A stretch of 64,000 nucleotides of DNA from Piliocolobus tephrosceles (Eukaryota; Chordata; Mammalia; Primates; Cercopithecidae): assembly GCF_002776525.5 (NCBI RefSeq), contig NC_045434.1, positions 113,374,242 through 113,438,241 of the forward strand. Direction: 5' to 3'. The notes beneath the pieces are model-generated. The model saw nothing but the letters and a program-made list of their open reading frames with translations, made no database searches and had not been told where the DNA came from. Both the position numbers and the translations under genes were made by a program. Of this stretch, positions 36,407-50,249 are shown in pieces (the first letter of the stretch is position 1; every line of letters begins with the position of its first letter).

Positions 36407-38636
36407 AAGCATTCGGTGAATCTGCTTTTTGCTATGTTTATTCATCTCACATAGATGAAGCTTTCTATAAATTACGCAGCTTGGAAACTCCCTCATGTAT
36501 GGATCCGTGAAGAAATACATGGGATCACATTTGGGCCTATGGTGGAATAGGAATTATAGTCAGATAAAAACTGGAGAGAAGCTTCGTGAGAAAAACTTTG
36601 TGATGTGTGCATTTCACTCAGGGAAGTATAACTTTCTTCTCATAAGGCACAGTTTGAACACTTTTCCTGTAAAACCAAAAGAGTGATATTCAGAGCACAT
36701 TGAAGACTATGGCAAAAAGTGAAATGGTGTCCAATAAAAAACAGAAAGAAGCACTTGGAGAAACTGTTCTCTTACATATCCATTATTTTCACAGGGTTAA
36801 ACCTTACTCTATGCTTCCCAGTTTGTAAGTCGGTCTTTGAGGGTTCTGCGAAGGGATAGTAAGTGGCAACCAGAGGCCTGTGTCGAGCAAGAAAATATCT
36901 TACATCGAAAATTGGGGACAAGCTTTCTGCACAACTCTTTTGTGATTTTTGTATTGATCTCATAGAGTTAAATCATTCTTTGGATTGAGCAGTTTGAAAT
37001 CACTATTTCTGGGGAATCTGAGAAAGGACATTTGGAAACGCTCTTCAGAATATCCTGAAGAAGAAATAACCTCAGAGAGAAGCCAGAAGGAAGCTTTTTG
37101 TGAAACTGCTCTGTGTCACGTGAATTCCTCTCACACAGTTAAGCTTCTGTTTTCATTGAGCAGTATCATAATGTTGTTTTTTTTTTATTCTTTGAAGGGA
37201 TATTCAGGAGTGCTTTGAAGCTTACGGTGAGAAAGGAAACGTCTTCATATAGAAACTGGAGATAAGCTTTCTGAGGAGCTGCTTTGTGACGTGTGCATTC
37301 CACTCACAGAAATATACCTTTCTTCTCCTAGAGGATTCCGGAGTCCCTTTTGGGCAAAAAGCTACCAAGAGACATTTGGGAGTATAGGGACGGCACTGGT
37401 GAAGAAGGAAATACCCTCAGACAAAAACCGAAAGGAAGATTTCTGTGAAAATCCTTTGCATCAGATATATTTATTCATCTCGCATAGTTAAAACTTTTCT
37501 TACCTTACGCAGTTTGGAAACTCCGTCATGCACAGATCCGTGAAGGAACATTTGGGAGCACATTCCGGCCTATGGTGAAAGAGGAGATATCTTCAGATAA
37601 AAACTGGATAGAAGGATTCTGAGAAACTACTTTGTCATGTATGCATTTCACTTTGGGAGTTATACCTCTTTTCTCACAAGGCAGTGTTTGAACACTGTTC
37701 TTGTGAAACCGAAAATGTGATACTTCGGAGCGCCTTGAGAACTATGGCAAATAGTGAAATACACTGAAATAAAATCAAGAAGGAAGAGTTACAAGGATCT
37801 GGTCTCTAATATGTGCATTCACTTCACAGAGTTAATGCTTACTCTATGTTGCCCAGTTTTGAAACTCTGTCTTTGAAGAATCTCTGAAGGGATATTTAGT
37901 GATGCCTGGAGGCTTGTGTTGAGCAAGGAAACATCTTCTGATGAATCCTGCAGAGAATCTTTCTCAGCAACTGCTTTGCATTGTGTTTATTCATCTCATA
38001 GAGTGAAACCATTCTCTGGATTGAGCAGCTTGAAATCACTGTTTTTGTGGAATCTGAGGAAGGACATTTGGGAACGATCCTTAGAATATCGAAAAAGAAC
38101 AATCAGGTAAAATTCACAGAAGGAAGCTTTCCGTGAATCTGCTCTGTGTCATCTTAATTCCTCTCACTCAGTTAAGCCTCTATTTTCATTGAGCAGTTTT
38201 CTAACCCTGTGTATGTTTAGCGTGTGATGGGATATCCGGGAGCACTTTGAGGTTTACGGTGAAAAAGGAAATATGTTCAGACCGAAAGTGTAGAGAAGCT
38301 TTCCGAGGAACTGCTTTGTGACGTGTGCAATCCAGTCACAATATTATACTTCTCTTCTCATACAGCGTAGGGGAATCCTTTCATAGAAAGAGTTACCAAG
38401 TGATATTCGGGAGCACTTTGTTGCCTATCGTGAAAAGAGAAATAGCCTCAGACAAAATCTGGAAAGAAGCTTTCTAGGAAACGACTCTGAGATTTGTGTA
38501 ACAATATCACATAGATAAAGCTCTCTTTACATAACACAGCTTGGAAGCTGTCATGGACGGATCCACGAAGTGACATTCGGGGGCAGATTCACAACTATGG
38601 TGAAAAAGGAAGTATCTTCAGATAAAAACTGGAAAG
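36407..38636 (+). repeat. HOR copy 16 (13-mer)
   Basis: 2,230 bp, complete A-M order. E has a T9 run at ~37178. F has the 'cggcactggtga' variant related to copies 9 and 12. Confidence 0.88.
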
Positions 38637-40857
38637 AAGCGTTCCGTAAATCTGCTTTTTGCTATGTTTATTCATCTTTCATAGATGAAACATTCTTTAC
38701 ATTACGCAGCTTGGAAACTCCCTTGTCGATGGATCCGCGAAGAGATATATGGGATCACTTTCAGGCCTATGGTGAAACAGGAAATATAGTCAGATAAAAT
38801 CTGGAGAGAAACTTTCTGAGAAACTGTTTGGTGATTTGTGCATTACACTCAGGGGGGTATAAGTTTCTTCTCATAAGGCACAGTTTGAACACTGTTCCTG
38901 TAAAACCAAAACAGTGATATTCGGAGCACATTGAAGACTATGGCAAAAAGTGAATTGTCGTCCAATAAAAAACAGAAAGAAGCACTCGAAGAATCTGCTG
39001 TCTGACATGTCCATTCTTTTTACAGGTTTAAAATTTACTCCACATTTCCCAGTTTTAAAGTCGGTCTTTGAGGGTTCTACGAATGGATACTAAGTGGCAG
39101 CTGGGGGCCTGTGTGAGGCAAGGAAATGCCTTCCATCGAAAATTGGAGAGAAGCTTTCTGCACAAATCTATTGTAATGCTTGCATTCATCCCATAGAGTG
39201 AAATCATTCTTTGGATTGAGCAGTTTGAAATCACTGTTTCTGTGGATTCTGAGAAAGGATATTTGGAAACGATATTTGGAATATCCTGAAAAAGATATAA
39301 CCTCAGATAGAAACCAGAAGGAAGCTTCTGTGAAACTGCTATGTGTCACGTGAATTCCGCTCACACAGTTAAGCTTCTCTTTTCATTGAGTAGTATCATA
39401 ACACTGTTTTTGTGTAGTCTGTGAAGGGATATACAGAAGCGTTTTGAGGCTTACGGTGAGAAAGAAAACGTCTTCAGATTGAATCTGGAGAGAAGCTTTC
39501 TGAGGAGCTGCTTTGTGACAGGTGAATTCCACTCACAGAAATATACCTCTCTTCTCCTAGAGGATTCCAGAATCCCTTTTCGAGAAAAAGCTAAGAAGAG
39601 ACATTCGGAAGTCCAGGGACAAATATGGTGAAAAAATAAATATCGACAGACAAAAACTGGAAAGAAGATTTCTGTGAAACTGCTTTGTGTTAGATGTATT
39701 AATTCATCTCGCATAGTTAAAACTTTTCTTATATTACGCAGTTTGGAAAATCCATCATGCACAGATGCACGAAGGGACATTCAGGAACACATTCAGGCCT
39801 ATCATAAAAGAGGAGATATCTTCAGATAAAAACTGGATAGAAGCATTCTGAGAAAGTACTTTGTTATGTATGCATTCCACTCAGGGAATTACACCTCTTT
39901 TCTCACAAGGCAACATTTGAACACTGTTCTTGTGAAACCGAAATAGTGATATTTTGGAGCGCATTGAGATGGTGAATAGTGAAATATGCTGAAATATAAT
40001 CGAGGAAGAAGCGTTCCAAGAATCTGCTCTCTGACATGTGCATTCACTTCACAGAGTTAATGCTTACTCTATGTTGCCCAGTTTCAAAACTGTCTTTGAA
40101 GAATCTGTGAAGGGATATTTAGTGACGCCCAGAGGCTTGTGGTGAGCAAGGAAACGTCTTCCGATGAAACTTGCCGAGAAACTTTCTGAGCAACTGCTTT
40201 GTGATGTGTGAATTCGTCTGTTATAGTTAAACCATTCTTTTCATTGAACAGCTTGAAATCACTGTGTTAGTAGAATCTGAGGATGGACATTTTGGATGAT
40301 CTTTAGATTATGGAGAAAGAAACATCCTTAGGAAAAATCCAGTAAGAAGCTTTCTGTGAAACTGCTCTGTGTCGTCTTAATTCCTCTCATTCAGTTTAGC
40401 CTCTCTTTTCATTGAGCAGTTTTGGAACCCTGAGTATGTTTAGCGTGTGATGGGATATCGGGAGCACTTTGAGGCTAACAGTGAAAAAGGAAATATGTTC
40501 AGACCGAAACTGGAGAGAAGCATTCCGAGGAACTGTTTGTGAAGTGTGCATTCCACTAACAGTGTTATACCTCTCTACTCATACAGCGTCGGGGAAACCG
40601 TGTTGGAGAAACAGGTAACAAGTGATATTCGGGAGCATGTTGATGCCGATGGTGAAAAGGGAAATAGTCTCAGACAAAAACTGGAAAGAAGCTTTCTAGG
40701 AAACTACTCTGTGCTATGTGTAATCATCTCACATAGATAAAGCTTTCTTTACATTATACAGCTTGGAAACTGTCAAGGACGGATCCACGAAGGGACCTTC
40801 AGAAGCACTTTCAGGACTATGGAGAAAAGGAAATATCTTCAGATAAAAACTGGAAGG
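38637..40857 (+). repeat. HOR copy 17 (13-mer)
   Basis: 2,221 bp, complete. F-G-H share the copy 14 block ('aaataaatatcgacagacaa', 'gatgtattaattcatctcgc'). Confidence 0.88.
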
Positions 40858-41127
40858 AAGCTTTCTGTGAATCTCATTTTGCTATGTGTATTCATCTCAC
40901 ATAGATGAGGCTTACTTTACATTACACAGTTTGGAAACTCCCTTGTGGATGGATCCGCCAAGGGATATTTGGGATCACATTCGGGCCTATGGTGAGAAAG
41001 GAAATATAGACAGATAAAAACTGGAGAGAAGCTTTCTGAGAAACTGCCTGGTGATGTGTGCATTCCACTCAGGGAGTTATAACTTTCTTCTTGTAAGGCA
41101 GAGTTTGAACACTGTTCCTGTAAAACC

Positions 41128-41142
41128 AAAAGAGTGATATTC
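41128..41142 (+). repeat. Left target-site duplication of L1 (15 bp)
   Basis: AAAAGAGTGATATTC, repeated at 44021-44035. Confidence 0.9.
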
Positions 41143-41775
41143 ATCTATTGAGATAATCATGTGGTTCTTGTCTTTGGTTCTGTTGATATGCTGGATTATG
41201 TTGATTGATTTGCGAATGTTGAACCAGCCTTGCATCCCAGGGATGAAGCCCACTTGATCATGGTGGATAAGCTTTTCGATGTGCTGCTGAATCCGGTTTG
41301 CCAGGATTTTATTGAGGATTTTTGCATCGATGTTCATCAGGGAGATTGGTCTAAAATTCTCTTTTTTTGTTGTGTCTCTGCCAGGCTTTGGTATCAGGAT
41401 GATGCTGGCCTCATAAAATGAGTTAGGGAGGATTCCCTCTTTTTCTATTGATTGGAATAGTTTCAGAAGGAATGGTACCAGCTCCTCCTTGTACCTCTGG
41501 TAGAATTCAGCTGTGAATCCATCTGGTCCTGGGCTTTTTTTGGTGGGTAGGCTATTAATTGTTGCCTCAATTTCAGAGGCTGCTATTGGTCTATTCAGGG
41601 ATTCAACTTCTTCCTGGTTTAGTCTTGGAAGAGTGTACGCGTCCAGGAAATTATCCATTTCTTCTAGATTTTCTAGTTGATTTGCGTAGAGGTGTTTATA
41701 GTATTCTCTGATGGTAGTTTGTATTTCTGTGGGGTCGGTGGTGATATCCCCTTTATCATTTTTTATTGCGTCTAT
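41143..41775 (-). pseudogene. Inverted L1 ORF2 segment (upstream RT domain)
   Basis: About 211 open codons on the minus strand: the region upstream of and entering the reverse transcriptase domain (KNDKGDITTDPTEIQ; SPGPDGFTAEFYQ; IPKPGRDTTKKENFRPISL; QVGFIPGMQGWFNI). It is separated from the catalytic part by the inversion, so no complete RT domain is encoded. Confidence 0.92.
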
Positions 41776-41776
41776 T

Positions 41777-43789
41777 GACAAAATTCAACAGCCCTTCATG
41801 CTAAAAACGCTCAACAAATTCGGTATTGATGGAACGTACCTCAAAATAATAAGAGCTATTTATGACAAACCCACAGCTAATATCATACTGAATGGGCAAA
41901 AACTGGAAAAGTTCCCTTTGAAAACTGGCACAAGACAGGGATGCCCTCTCTCACCACTCCTATTCAACATAGTGTTGGAAGTTCTGGCTAGGGCAATCAG
42001 GCAAGAGAAAGAAATCAAGGGTATTCAGTTAGGAAAAGAGGAAGTCAAATTGTCCCTGTTTGCAGATGACATGATTGTGTATTTAGAAAACCCCATCGTC
42101 TCAGCCCAAAATCTTCTTAAGCTGATAAGCAACTTCAGCAAAGTCTCAGGATACAAAATTAATGTGCAAAAATCACAAGCATTCTTATACACCAGTAACA
42201 GACAAGCAGAGAGCCAAATGAGGAATGAACTTCCATTCACAATTGCTTCAAAGAGAATAAAATACCTAGGAATCCAACTTACAAGGGATGTAAAGGACCT
42301 CTTCAAGGAGAACTACAAACCACTGCTCAGTGAAATCAAAGAGGACACAAACAAATGGAAGAACATACCATGCTCATGGATAGGCAGAATCAATATTGTG
42401 AAAATGGCCATACTGCCCAAGGTAATTTATAGATTCAATGCCATCCCCATCAAGCTACCAATGAGTTTCTTCACCGAATTGGAAAAAACTGCTTTAAAGT
42501 TCATATGGAACCAAAAAAGAGCCCGTATTGCCAAGACAATCCTAAGTCAAAAGGACAAAGCCGGAGGCGTCACGCTACCTGACTTCAAACTATACTACAA
42601 GGCTACAGTAACCAAAACAGCATGGTACTGGTACCAAAACAGAGATATAGACCAATGGAACAGAACGGAGCCTTCAGAAATAATGCCACACATCTACAAC
42701 CATCTGATCTTTGACAAACCTGAGAAAAACAAGAAATGGGGAAAGGATTCCCTATTTAATAAATGGTGCTGGGAAAATTGGCTAGCCATAAGTAGAAAGC
42801 TGAAACTGGATCCTTTCCTTACTCCTTATACGAAGATTAATTCAAGATGGATTAGAGACTTAAATGTTAGACCTAATACCATAAAAACCCTAGAAGAAAA
42901 TCTAGGTAGTACCATTCAGGACATAGGCATGGGCAAGGACTTCATGTCTAAAACACCAAAAGCAACGGCAGCAAAAGCCAAAATTGACAAATGGGATCTC
43001 ATTAAACTAAAGAGCTTCTGCACAGCAAAAGAAACTACCATCAGAGTGAACAGGCAACCTACAGAATGGGAGAAAATTTTTGCAATCTACTCATCTGACA
43101 AAGGGCTCATTTCCAGAATCTACAAAGAACTCAAACAAATATACAAGAAAAAAACAAACAACCCCATCCAAAAGTGGGGAAAGGATATGAACAGACATTT
43201 CTCAAAAGAAGACATTCATACAGCCAACAGACACATGAAAAAATGCTCATCATCACTGGCCATCAGAGAAATGCAAATCAAAACCACAATGAGATACCAT
43301 CTCACACCAGTGAGAATGGCAATCATTAAAAAATCAGGTAACAACAGGTGTTGGAGGGGATGTGGAGAAATAGGAACACTTTTACACTGTTGGTGGGATT
43401 GTAAACTAGTTCAACCATTATGGAAAACAGTATGGCAATTCCTCAAGGATCTAGAACTAGATGTACCATATGACCCAGCCATCCCACTACTGGGTATATA
43501 CCCAAAGGATTATAAATTATGCTACTACAAAGACACATGCACACGTATGTTTATTGCGGCACTATTCACAATAGCAAAGACTTGGAATCAACCCAAATGT
43601 CCATCAGTGACAGACTGGATTAAGAAAATGTGGCACATATACACCATGGAATACTATGCAGCCATAAAAAAGGATGAGTTTGCATCCTTTGTAGAGACAT
43701 GGATACAGCTGGAAACCATCATTCTTAGCAAATTATCACAAGAAGAGAAAACCAAACACCACATGTTCTCACTCATAGGTGGGAACTGA
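41777..43789 (+). pseudogene. L1 ORF2 fragment, 670 codons (RT core to C-terminus)
   Basis: An uninterrupted frame from DKIQQPFM to the normal ORF2 end (SLIGGN, TGA at 43787-43789). Early on it has GTRQGCPLSPLLFNI and the FADDM catalytic motif; the C-terminal domain has the cysteine motif CWRGCGEIGTLLHCWWDC. The endonuclease domain, first RT blocks and start are absent. The frame extends upstream through the junction to 41711 only by chance. Lack of stops reflects youth, not function. Confidence 0.92.
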
Positions 43790-44020
43790 ACAATGAGCTC
43801 ACTTGGACTCGGGAAGGGGAACATCACACACTGGGGCCTATCATGGGGAGGGGGGAGGGGGGAGGGATTGCATTGGGGAGTTATACCTGATATAAATGAT
43901 GAATTGATGGGTGCTGACGAGTTGATGGGTGCAGCACACCAACATGGCACATGTATACATATGTAACCTGCACGTTATGCACATGTACCCTAGAACTTAA
44001 AGTATAATAAAAAAAAAAAA
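43790..44020 (+). other. L1 3' UTR and poly(A)
   Basis: Contains the G-rich tract ('ggggaggggggagggggg'-like, ~43846-43866) and 'cagcacaccaacatggcaca', 'cacgttatgcacatgtaccc', AATAAA overlapping the poly(A) at ~44006. The variants look like Old World monkey L1. Confidence 0.88.
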
Positions 44021-44035
44021 AAAAGAGTGATATTC
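44021..44035 (+). repeat. Right target-site duplication of L1 (15 bp)
   Basis: Repeats 41128-41142 after the poly(A); its leading A's merge with the tail. Confidence 0.9.
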
Positions 44036-45977
44036 AGAGCACATTGAAGACTATGGGAAAAAGTGAAATGCATTACATAAAAAACAGAAAGAAGCACTCG
44101 AAGAAACTGCTCTCTGACATGTTCATTCTTTTCACTGGGTTAAAACTTACTCTACATTTCCCTGTTCGAAAGTCGGTCTTTGAGGGTTCTGCAAAGGGAT
44201 AGTAAGTGGCAACCAGAGGCCTGTGTGGAGCAAGGAAATGTCTTCCATCGAAAATTGGAGAGAAGCTTTCTGCGCAGCTCTGTTGTGCTGCTTGTATTCA
44301 TCTCATGGAGTTAAATCATTCTTTGGATTGAGCAGTTTGATATCACTGTTTCTGTGGAGTCTGAGGAAGGACATTTGGAAATGCTCTTTAGAATATCCTG
44401 AAAAAGAAATAACCTCAGAGAGAAACCAGAAGATAGCTTTCTGTGAAAGTGCTCTGTGTCACGTGATTTCCGCTCACACACTTAAGCTTCTCTTTTAATT
44501 GAGCGGTATCATAACACTGTTTTTGTTTAGACTACGATGGGATATTCAGAAGTGCTTTGAGGCTCCTGGTGAGAAAAGAAACGTCTTCACAAAGAAACTG
44601 GAGGGAAGCTTTCTGAGGAGCTGCTTTTTGACGTGTGCATTCCACTCACACAAATATAATTTTTTTCTGCTAGAGGATTCCGGAATCCCTTTTGGAGAAA
44701 GAGCTACCAAGAGACATACAGGAGTATAAGGAGTGCTATGGTGAAAAAGGAAATATCCTCAGATAAAAACTGGAAAGAAGATTTCTGTGAAACTGCTTTG
44801 TGTTAGATATATTTATTCATCTCGCATAGTTAAAACTTTTCTTATATTATGCAGTTTGAAAACTCTGTCATGCACAGATCCACGAAGGGACATTGGGGTG
44901 CACATTCAGGCCTACGGTGAAAGAGGAGATATCTTCAGATAAAACTGAATAGAAGCTCTCTGAGAAACTACTTTGTGATGTATGATTTGCCTTCAGGGAG
45001 TTATACCTCTTTTCTCACAAGGCAGCGTTTGAACACTGTTCCTGTGAAACCAAAAAGGTGATATTTTGGAGTGCATTGAAGACTATGGCGAATAGTGAAA
45101 TATACTGAAATAAAATCGAGGCAAATGTGTCCAGGAATATACTCTCTGATATGTGCATTCACTTCAGAGTGTTAATGTTTACTCTATGTTGCCCAGTTTC
45201 GAAACTCTGTCTTTGAAGAATCTGTGAAGGGATATTTAGCGACGCCAGGAGGCTTGTGGTGAGCAAGGAAACGTCTTCTGAAGAAACTTGCAGAGAAACA
45301 TTCTGAGCAACTGCTTTATGATGTGTGCATTCGACTCATAGAGTTAAACCATTCTTTGGATTGAGCAGATTGAAATCACTGTTTTTGTGGAATCTGAGGA
45401 AGTACATTTGGGAACGATCCTTAGAATATGGAGAAAGAAATGTCCTCAGGAAAAAAACAGAAGAAAACTTTCTGTGAAACTTGCTCTGTGTCATCTTAAT
45501 TCCTCTCACACAGTAAAGCCTCTCTTTTCATTGAGCAGTTTTCTAACCGTGTATGTTTAGCGTGTGATGGTACATTTGGGAGCACTTTGAGGCTTACAGT
45601 AAAAAAGGAAATATGTTCAGACCGAAACTGGAGAGAAGCTTTCTGAGGAACTGCTTTGTGACGTGTGCATTCCACTCACAGTGTTATACCTCTCTTCTCA
45701 TACAGCTTTGGGGAAATCCTTTTGGAGAAACAGGTACCAAGTGATATTCAGGAGCATGTTGATGCTGATAGTGAAAAGGGAAATAGCCTCAGACAAAAAC
45801 TGGAAAGAAATATCCTAGGAAAGTGCTCTGTGATATGTGTAATTATCTCACATAGATAAAGCATTCTTTACAGTACGCAGCTTCTAAACAGTCATGAACG
45901 GATCCACGAAGGGACCTTCAGGAGCACATTCAGCACTATTGAGAAAAAGGAAATATCTTCAGATAAATACTGGAAAG

Positions 45978-48200
45978 AAGCTTTCTGTGAATCTGCTTTT
46001 TGCTATATTTATTCATCTCACATAGGTAAATCGTTCCTTATATTACTCAGCTTGGAATCTCCCTCTTGGATGGATCTGTGAAGGGATATTTTAGACCACA
46101 TTCAGTCCTATGGTGAAATAGGAAATGTACTCAGATAAAAACTGAAGAGAAGCTTTCTGAGAAACTGCTTGGTGATGTGCATTCCACTCAGTGAGTTATA
46201 ACTTTCTTCTCATAAGACACAGTTTGAACACTGTTCCTGTAAAACCAAAAGAGTGATATTCGGAGCACATTGAAGACTATGGCAAAATTGAAATCTCGTC
46301 CAATAAAAAAGAGAGAGAAGTACTCAAAGAAACTGCTCTCTGATATGTCCACTCTTTTCACAGTGTTAAAGCTTACTCTACATTTCCCAGTTTGACAGTC
46401 GGTCTTTAAGTGTTCTGCGAAGGGATAGTAAGTGGCAACCATAGGCCTGTGTCAAGCAAGGAAATGTCTTCCATCGAAAATTGTAGAGAAGCTTTCTACG
46501 TGACTCTTTTGTGATGTTTGTATTTATCTCGTAGAGACAAATCATTCTTTGGATTGAGCAGTTTGAAATTACTGTCTCTGTGGAATCTGACAAAGGACAT
46601 TTGGAAACGCTCTTTAGAATGTCCTGAAAAAGAAATAATCTCAGAGAGAAACGAGAAGGAAGCTTTCTGTGAAACTGCTCTGTGTCAAGTGAATTCAGCT
46701 CATACAGTTAAGCTTCTGTTTGCATTGAGCAGTATCATAACACTGTTTTTGTTTAGTCTGTGAAAAGGATATTCAGGAGTGCTTTTGTTCTCACAGTGAG
46801 AAAGGAAAAGTCTTCAGATTGAAAATGGGGAGAAGCTTTCTGAGAAGCTGCTTTGTGACATGTGCATTCAACTCACGGAAATATGCTTTTCTTCTCATAG
46901 ATTATTCTGGAATCACATTTGGAGAAAAAGCTACCAAGAGACAAAAGAGAATATAGGGATGACTATGGTGAAAAAGGAAACATCCTCAGACAAAAACTGG
47001 AAAGAAGAATTCTTGAAACTGCTTTATATTAGATATATTGATTCAACTCATAGTTAAAACTTTTCTTATATTATGCAGTTTGGAAACTCCGTCATTCAGT
47101 TATCTGCAAAAGGATATTCGGGAGCACATTCAGGTCTATGATGAAAGATGAGATATCTTCAAATAAAAACTGGACAGAAGCTTTCTGGAAACTATTTTTT
47201 GATGCATGCATTCCACTCAGGGAGTTATACCTCTTTTCTCACAAGGCAGTGTTTGAACACTTTTCCTGCAAATCCGAAAAAGTGACATTTCTGAGCGCAT
47301 TGAGGACTATGGCGAATAGTGAAATATATTGAAATAAAATCAAGGAGGAAGCATTCCAAGAATCTGCTCTCTGATATGTGCATTCACTTCACAGAGTTAA
47401 CCCTTACTCTATGTTGCCCAGTTTAGAATATCTTTCTTTGAAGAATCTGTGAAGGGGTATTTAGTAACTCCCAGAGGCTTCCGGTGAGCATGGAAATATC
47501 TTCCGATTAATCCTACAGAAAAGCTTTCAGAGCAACTGTTTTAGGATGTGTGTATTCATCTCAATGAATTAAACCATTCTTTGGATTGAGCAGCTTGAAA
47601 TCACTGTTTTGGTGGCATGTGAGGAAGGACATTTGGGAATGATGCTTAGAATTGGAGAAAGAAATATCCTCAGGTAAAATCCAGAAGGAAGCTTTCTGTG
47701 AAACTGCTCTGTGTCGTCTTAATTCCTCTTGCTCAGTTAAGCCTTTCTTTTCATTGAGCAGTTTTCTATCCCTGTGTATGTTTAGCATGTGATGGGATAT
47801 TCAGGAGCACTTTGAGGCTTATGGTGAAAAAGGAAATATGTTCAGACTGAGACTGGGGAGAAGCTTTTGAAGGAACTGCTTTGTGACGTGTGCATTCCAC
47901 TCAGAGTGTTATACCTCTCTTCTCATACAGCATCCGGGAACAGTTTTGGAGAAACAGGTGCCAAGTGATATTCGGGAGCATGTTGATGCTGATGGTGAAA
48001 AGTAAAATAGCCTCAGACAAAAACTGGAAAGAAGTTTTCCAGGAAACTATTCTGTGATATGTGTGATCATTTCATTTAGATAAAGCTTTCTTTACATTAT
48101 GCAGCTTAGAAACTGTCATGGACGGATCCATGAAGGACAGTCAGTAGCATATTCAGGAATATGGTGAAAGATGATATATCTTCAGATAAAAACTGGAAAG
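45978..48200 (+). repeat. HOR copy 19 (13-mer)
   Basis: 2,223 bp, complete. From L/M onward it matches the end of copy 2 ('gaaaagtaaaatag', 'atttca..tagataaagc'), extending the copy 3/copy 20 paralogy leftwards. Confidence 0.87.
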
Positions 48201-50249
48201 AAGCTTTCTGTGAATCTGATTTTTGCTCTGTTTATTCATCTCACATAGATGAAGTTTTCTTTACATTACGCAGCTTGGAAACTCCCTCATGGATGGATCT
48301 GTGAAGGAATATATGGGATCACATTGGGGCCTACAGTGAAATAGGAAATATGGTCAGAGAACAACTGGAGAGAAACTTCGTGAGAAATTTCTTGGTGATG
48401 TGTGCATTACACACAGGGAGGTAAATAAGGCACAGTTTGAACACTGTTCCTGTAAAACCAAAAGAGAGATATTCATTGCACATTGAAGAGTATGAGAAAA
48501 AGTGAAATGTCGTGCAATAAAAAACAGAAAGAAGCACTCTGGGAAACTGCTCTCTTATGTGTCCGTTCTTTTCACAGGGTTAAAACTTACTCTACATTTC
48601 CCAATTTTAAAGTCGGACTTGGAGAGTTCTGCTAAGGGATAGTAAGTCGTAACTGGAGGCCTGTGTCGACCAAGGAAATGTCTTCCATTGAAAATTTGAG
48701 AGAAGCTTTCTGCACAACTCCTTTGTGATGTTTGTATTCATCTCATAGAGTTAAATCATTCTTTGGATTGAGCAGTTTGCAATCACTGTTTCTGTGCAAA
48801 CTGAGAAAGGACAGTTGTAAACGCTCTTTAGAATATCCTGAAAAGAGAAGTAACCTCAGAGAGAAACCAGAAGGAAGCTTTCTGTGAATATGCTCTGTGT
48901 CATGTGTATTCCACTCACACAGTTAAGCTTTTCTTTTCATTGAGCAGTATCATAACACTGTTTTTGTTTAGGCTGCAAAGGGATATTCAGGATCGCTTTG
49001 AGGCTTACAATCAGAAAGGAAACGTCTTCAGATAGAAATTTGAGAGAAGCGTTCTGAGAGGTTGATTTGTGACATGTGCATTCAACTCTGAGAAATATAC
49101 CTTTCTTCTCCTAAAAGATTCCGGAATTCCTTTTGGAGAAAGAGCTGCCAAGAGAAATTTGGGAGTATAGGGAGGGCTATGGTGAGAAAGGAAATATCCT
49201 CACACAAAACCTGGAAGGAAGATTTCTGTGACACTGCTTTGTGTTAGATATATTTATTCATCTTGCATAGTTAAAACCTTTCGTATATTATGCAGTTTGG
49301 AAACTCCATCTTGCACGGATCCGCAAAGGCACATTTGGGAGCACAATCAGGCCTATGGTGAAAGAGGAGATATCTTCAGATAAAACTGGATAGAAGCTTT
49401 CTGAGAAACTACCCTGTGATGTATGCATTCCACTCAGGGAATTACACCTCTTTTCTCAAAAGGCAGCGATTGAACACTGTTCCTGTGAAACCGAAAAAGT
49501 GATATTTCCGAGCGCATTGAGGACTATGGTGAACAGTGAAATATACTGAAATGAAATCGAGGAGGAAGCGTTCCCAGAATCTGTTCTCTGATATGTGCAT
49601 TCACTTCACAGAGTAAATGTTTACTATATGTTTTCCAGTTTCAAAACTCTGTCTTTGAAGAATCTGTGAAGGGATATTTAGTGACGCCCAGATGCTTGTG
49701 GTGATCAAGGAAACGTATTCCAATGAAACCTGCAGAGAAACTTTCTGAGCAACTGCTTTGCGATGTGTATATTCATCTCATAGAGGTAAACCGTTCTTTG
49801 AGTTGAGCAGCTTGAAATCACTGTTTTTGTGAAATCTTAGGAAGGACATTTGGGAGAAATCCTTAGAATATGGAGACAGAAATATCCTCAGATAAAATCC
49901 AGAAGGAAGGTTTCTGTGAAACTGCTTTGTGTCGTCTTTATTCCTATCTCTCAGTTAAGCCTCTCTTTTCATTGAGTAGCTTTCTAACCCTGTGTTTGTT
50001 TAGCATGTGGGGGGATATTCGGGAGCACTTTGAGGGTTACGCTCAAAAAGGAAATATGTTCAGACAGAAACTGGAGAGAAGCTTTCCTAGGAACTGCTTT
50101 GTGACGTGTTCGTTCCACTCATATGTTATACCTCTCTTCTCATACAGCGTCGGGATAACTCTTTTGGAGAAACAGGTACCAAGGGATATTCGGGAGCATA
50201 TTGATGCTGATGATGAAAAGGGAAATAGCCTCAGACAAAAACTGGAAAG
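48201..50249 (+). repeat. HOR copy 20 (12-mer variant, A-L)
   Basis: 2,049 bp; a separate M is missing because of the fusion at 50250. Close paralogue of copy 3, with ~12 bp missing in B ('cagggaggtaaataaggcac'). Confidence 0.86.

Larger units (their letters stand above)
41143..44020 (+). mobile_element. LINE-1, 5'-inverted (twin-primed), young
   Basis: The first ~633 bp (41143-41775) is inverted L1 ORF2 and the rest (from ~41775) is plus-strand ORF2, 3' UTR and poly(A). A 15-bp target duplication brackets the element. The two segments are adjacent in L1: the inverted part ends at MIISID and the plus part starts at DKIQQPF, with ~13-14 nt of L1 lost between. This is the classical twin-priming structure. 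The long open frame and clean poly(A) indicate the youngest insertion in the window. Confidence 0.95.
40858..45977 (+). repeat. HOR copy 18 (13-mer interrupted by an L1)
   Basis: The B monomer is split by the L1 at 41143-44020. Removing the L1 and one target copy leaves 2,227 bp, a perfect 13-mer, so the insertion caused no deletion. Confidence 0.88.

Noticed and set aside
41711..41776. N-terminal extension making a 692-codon ORF with the L1 ORF2 part
   Set aside because: The first 22 codons are the antisense of the inverted L1 segment; the join is a product of twin priming.
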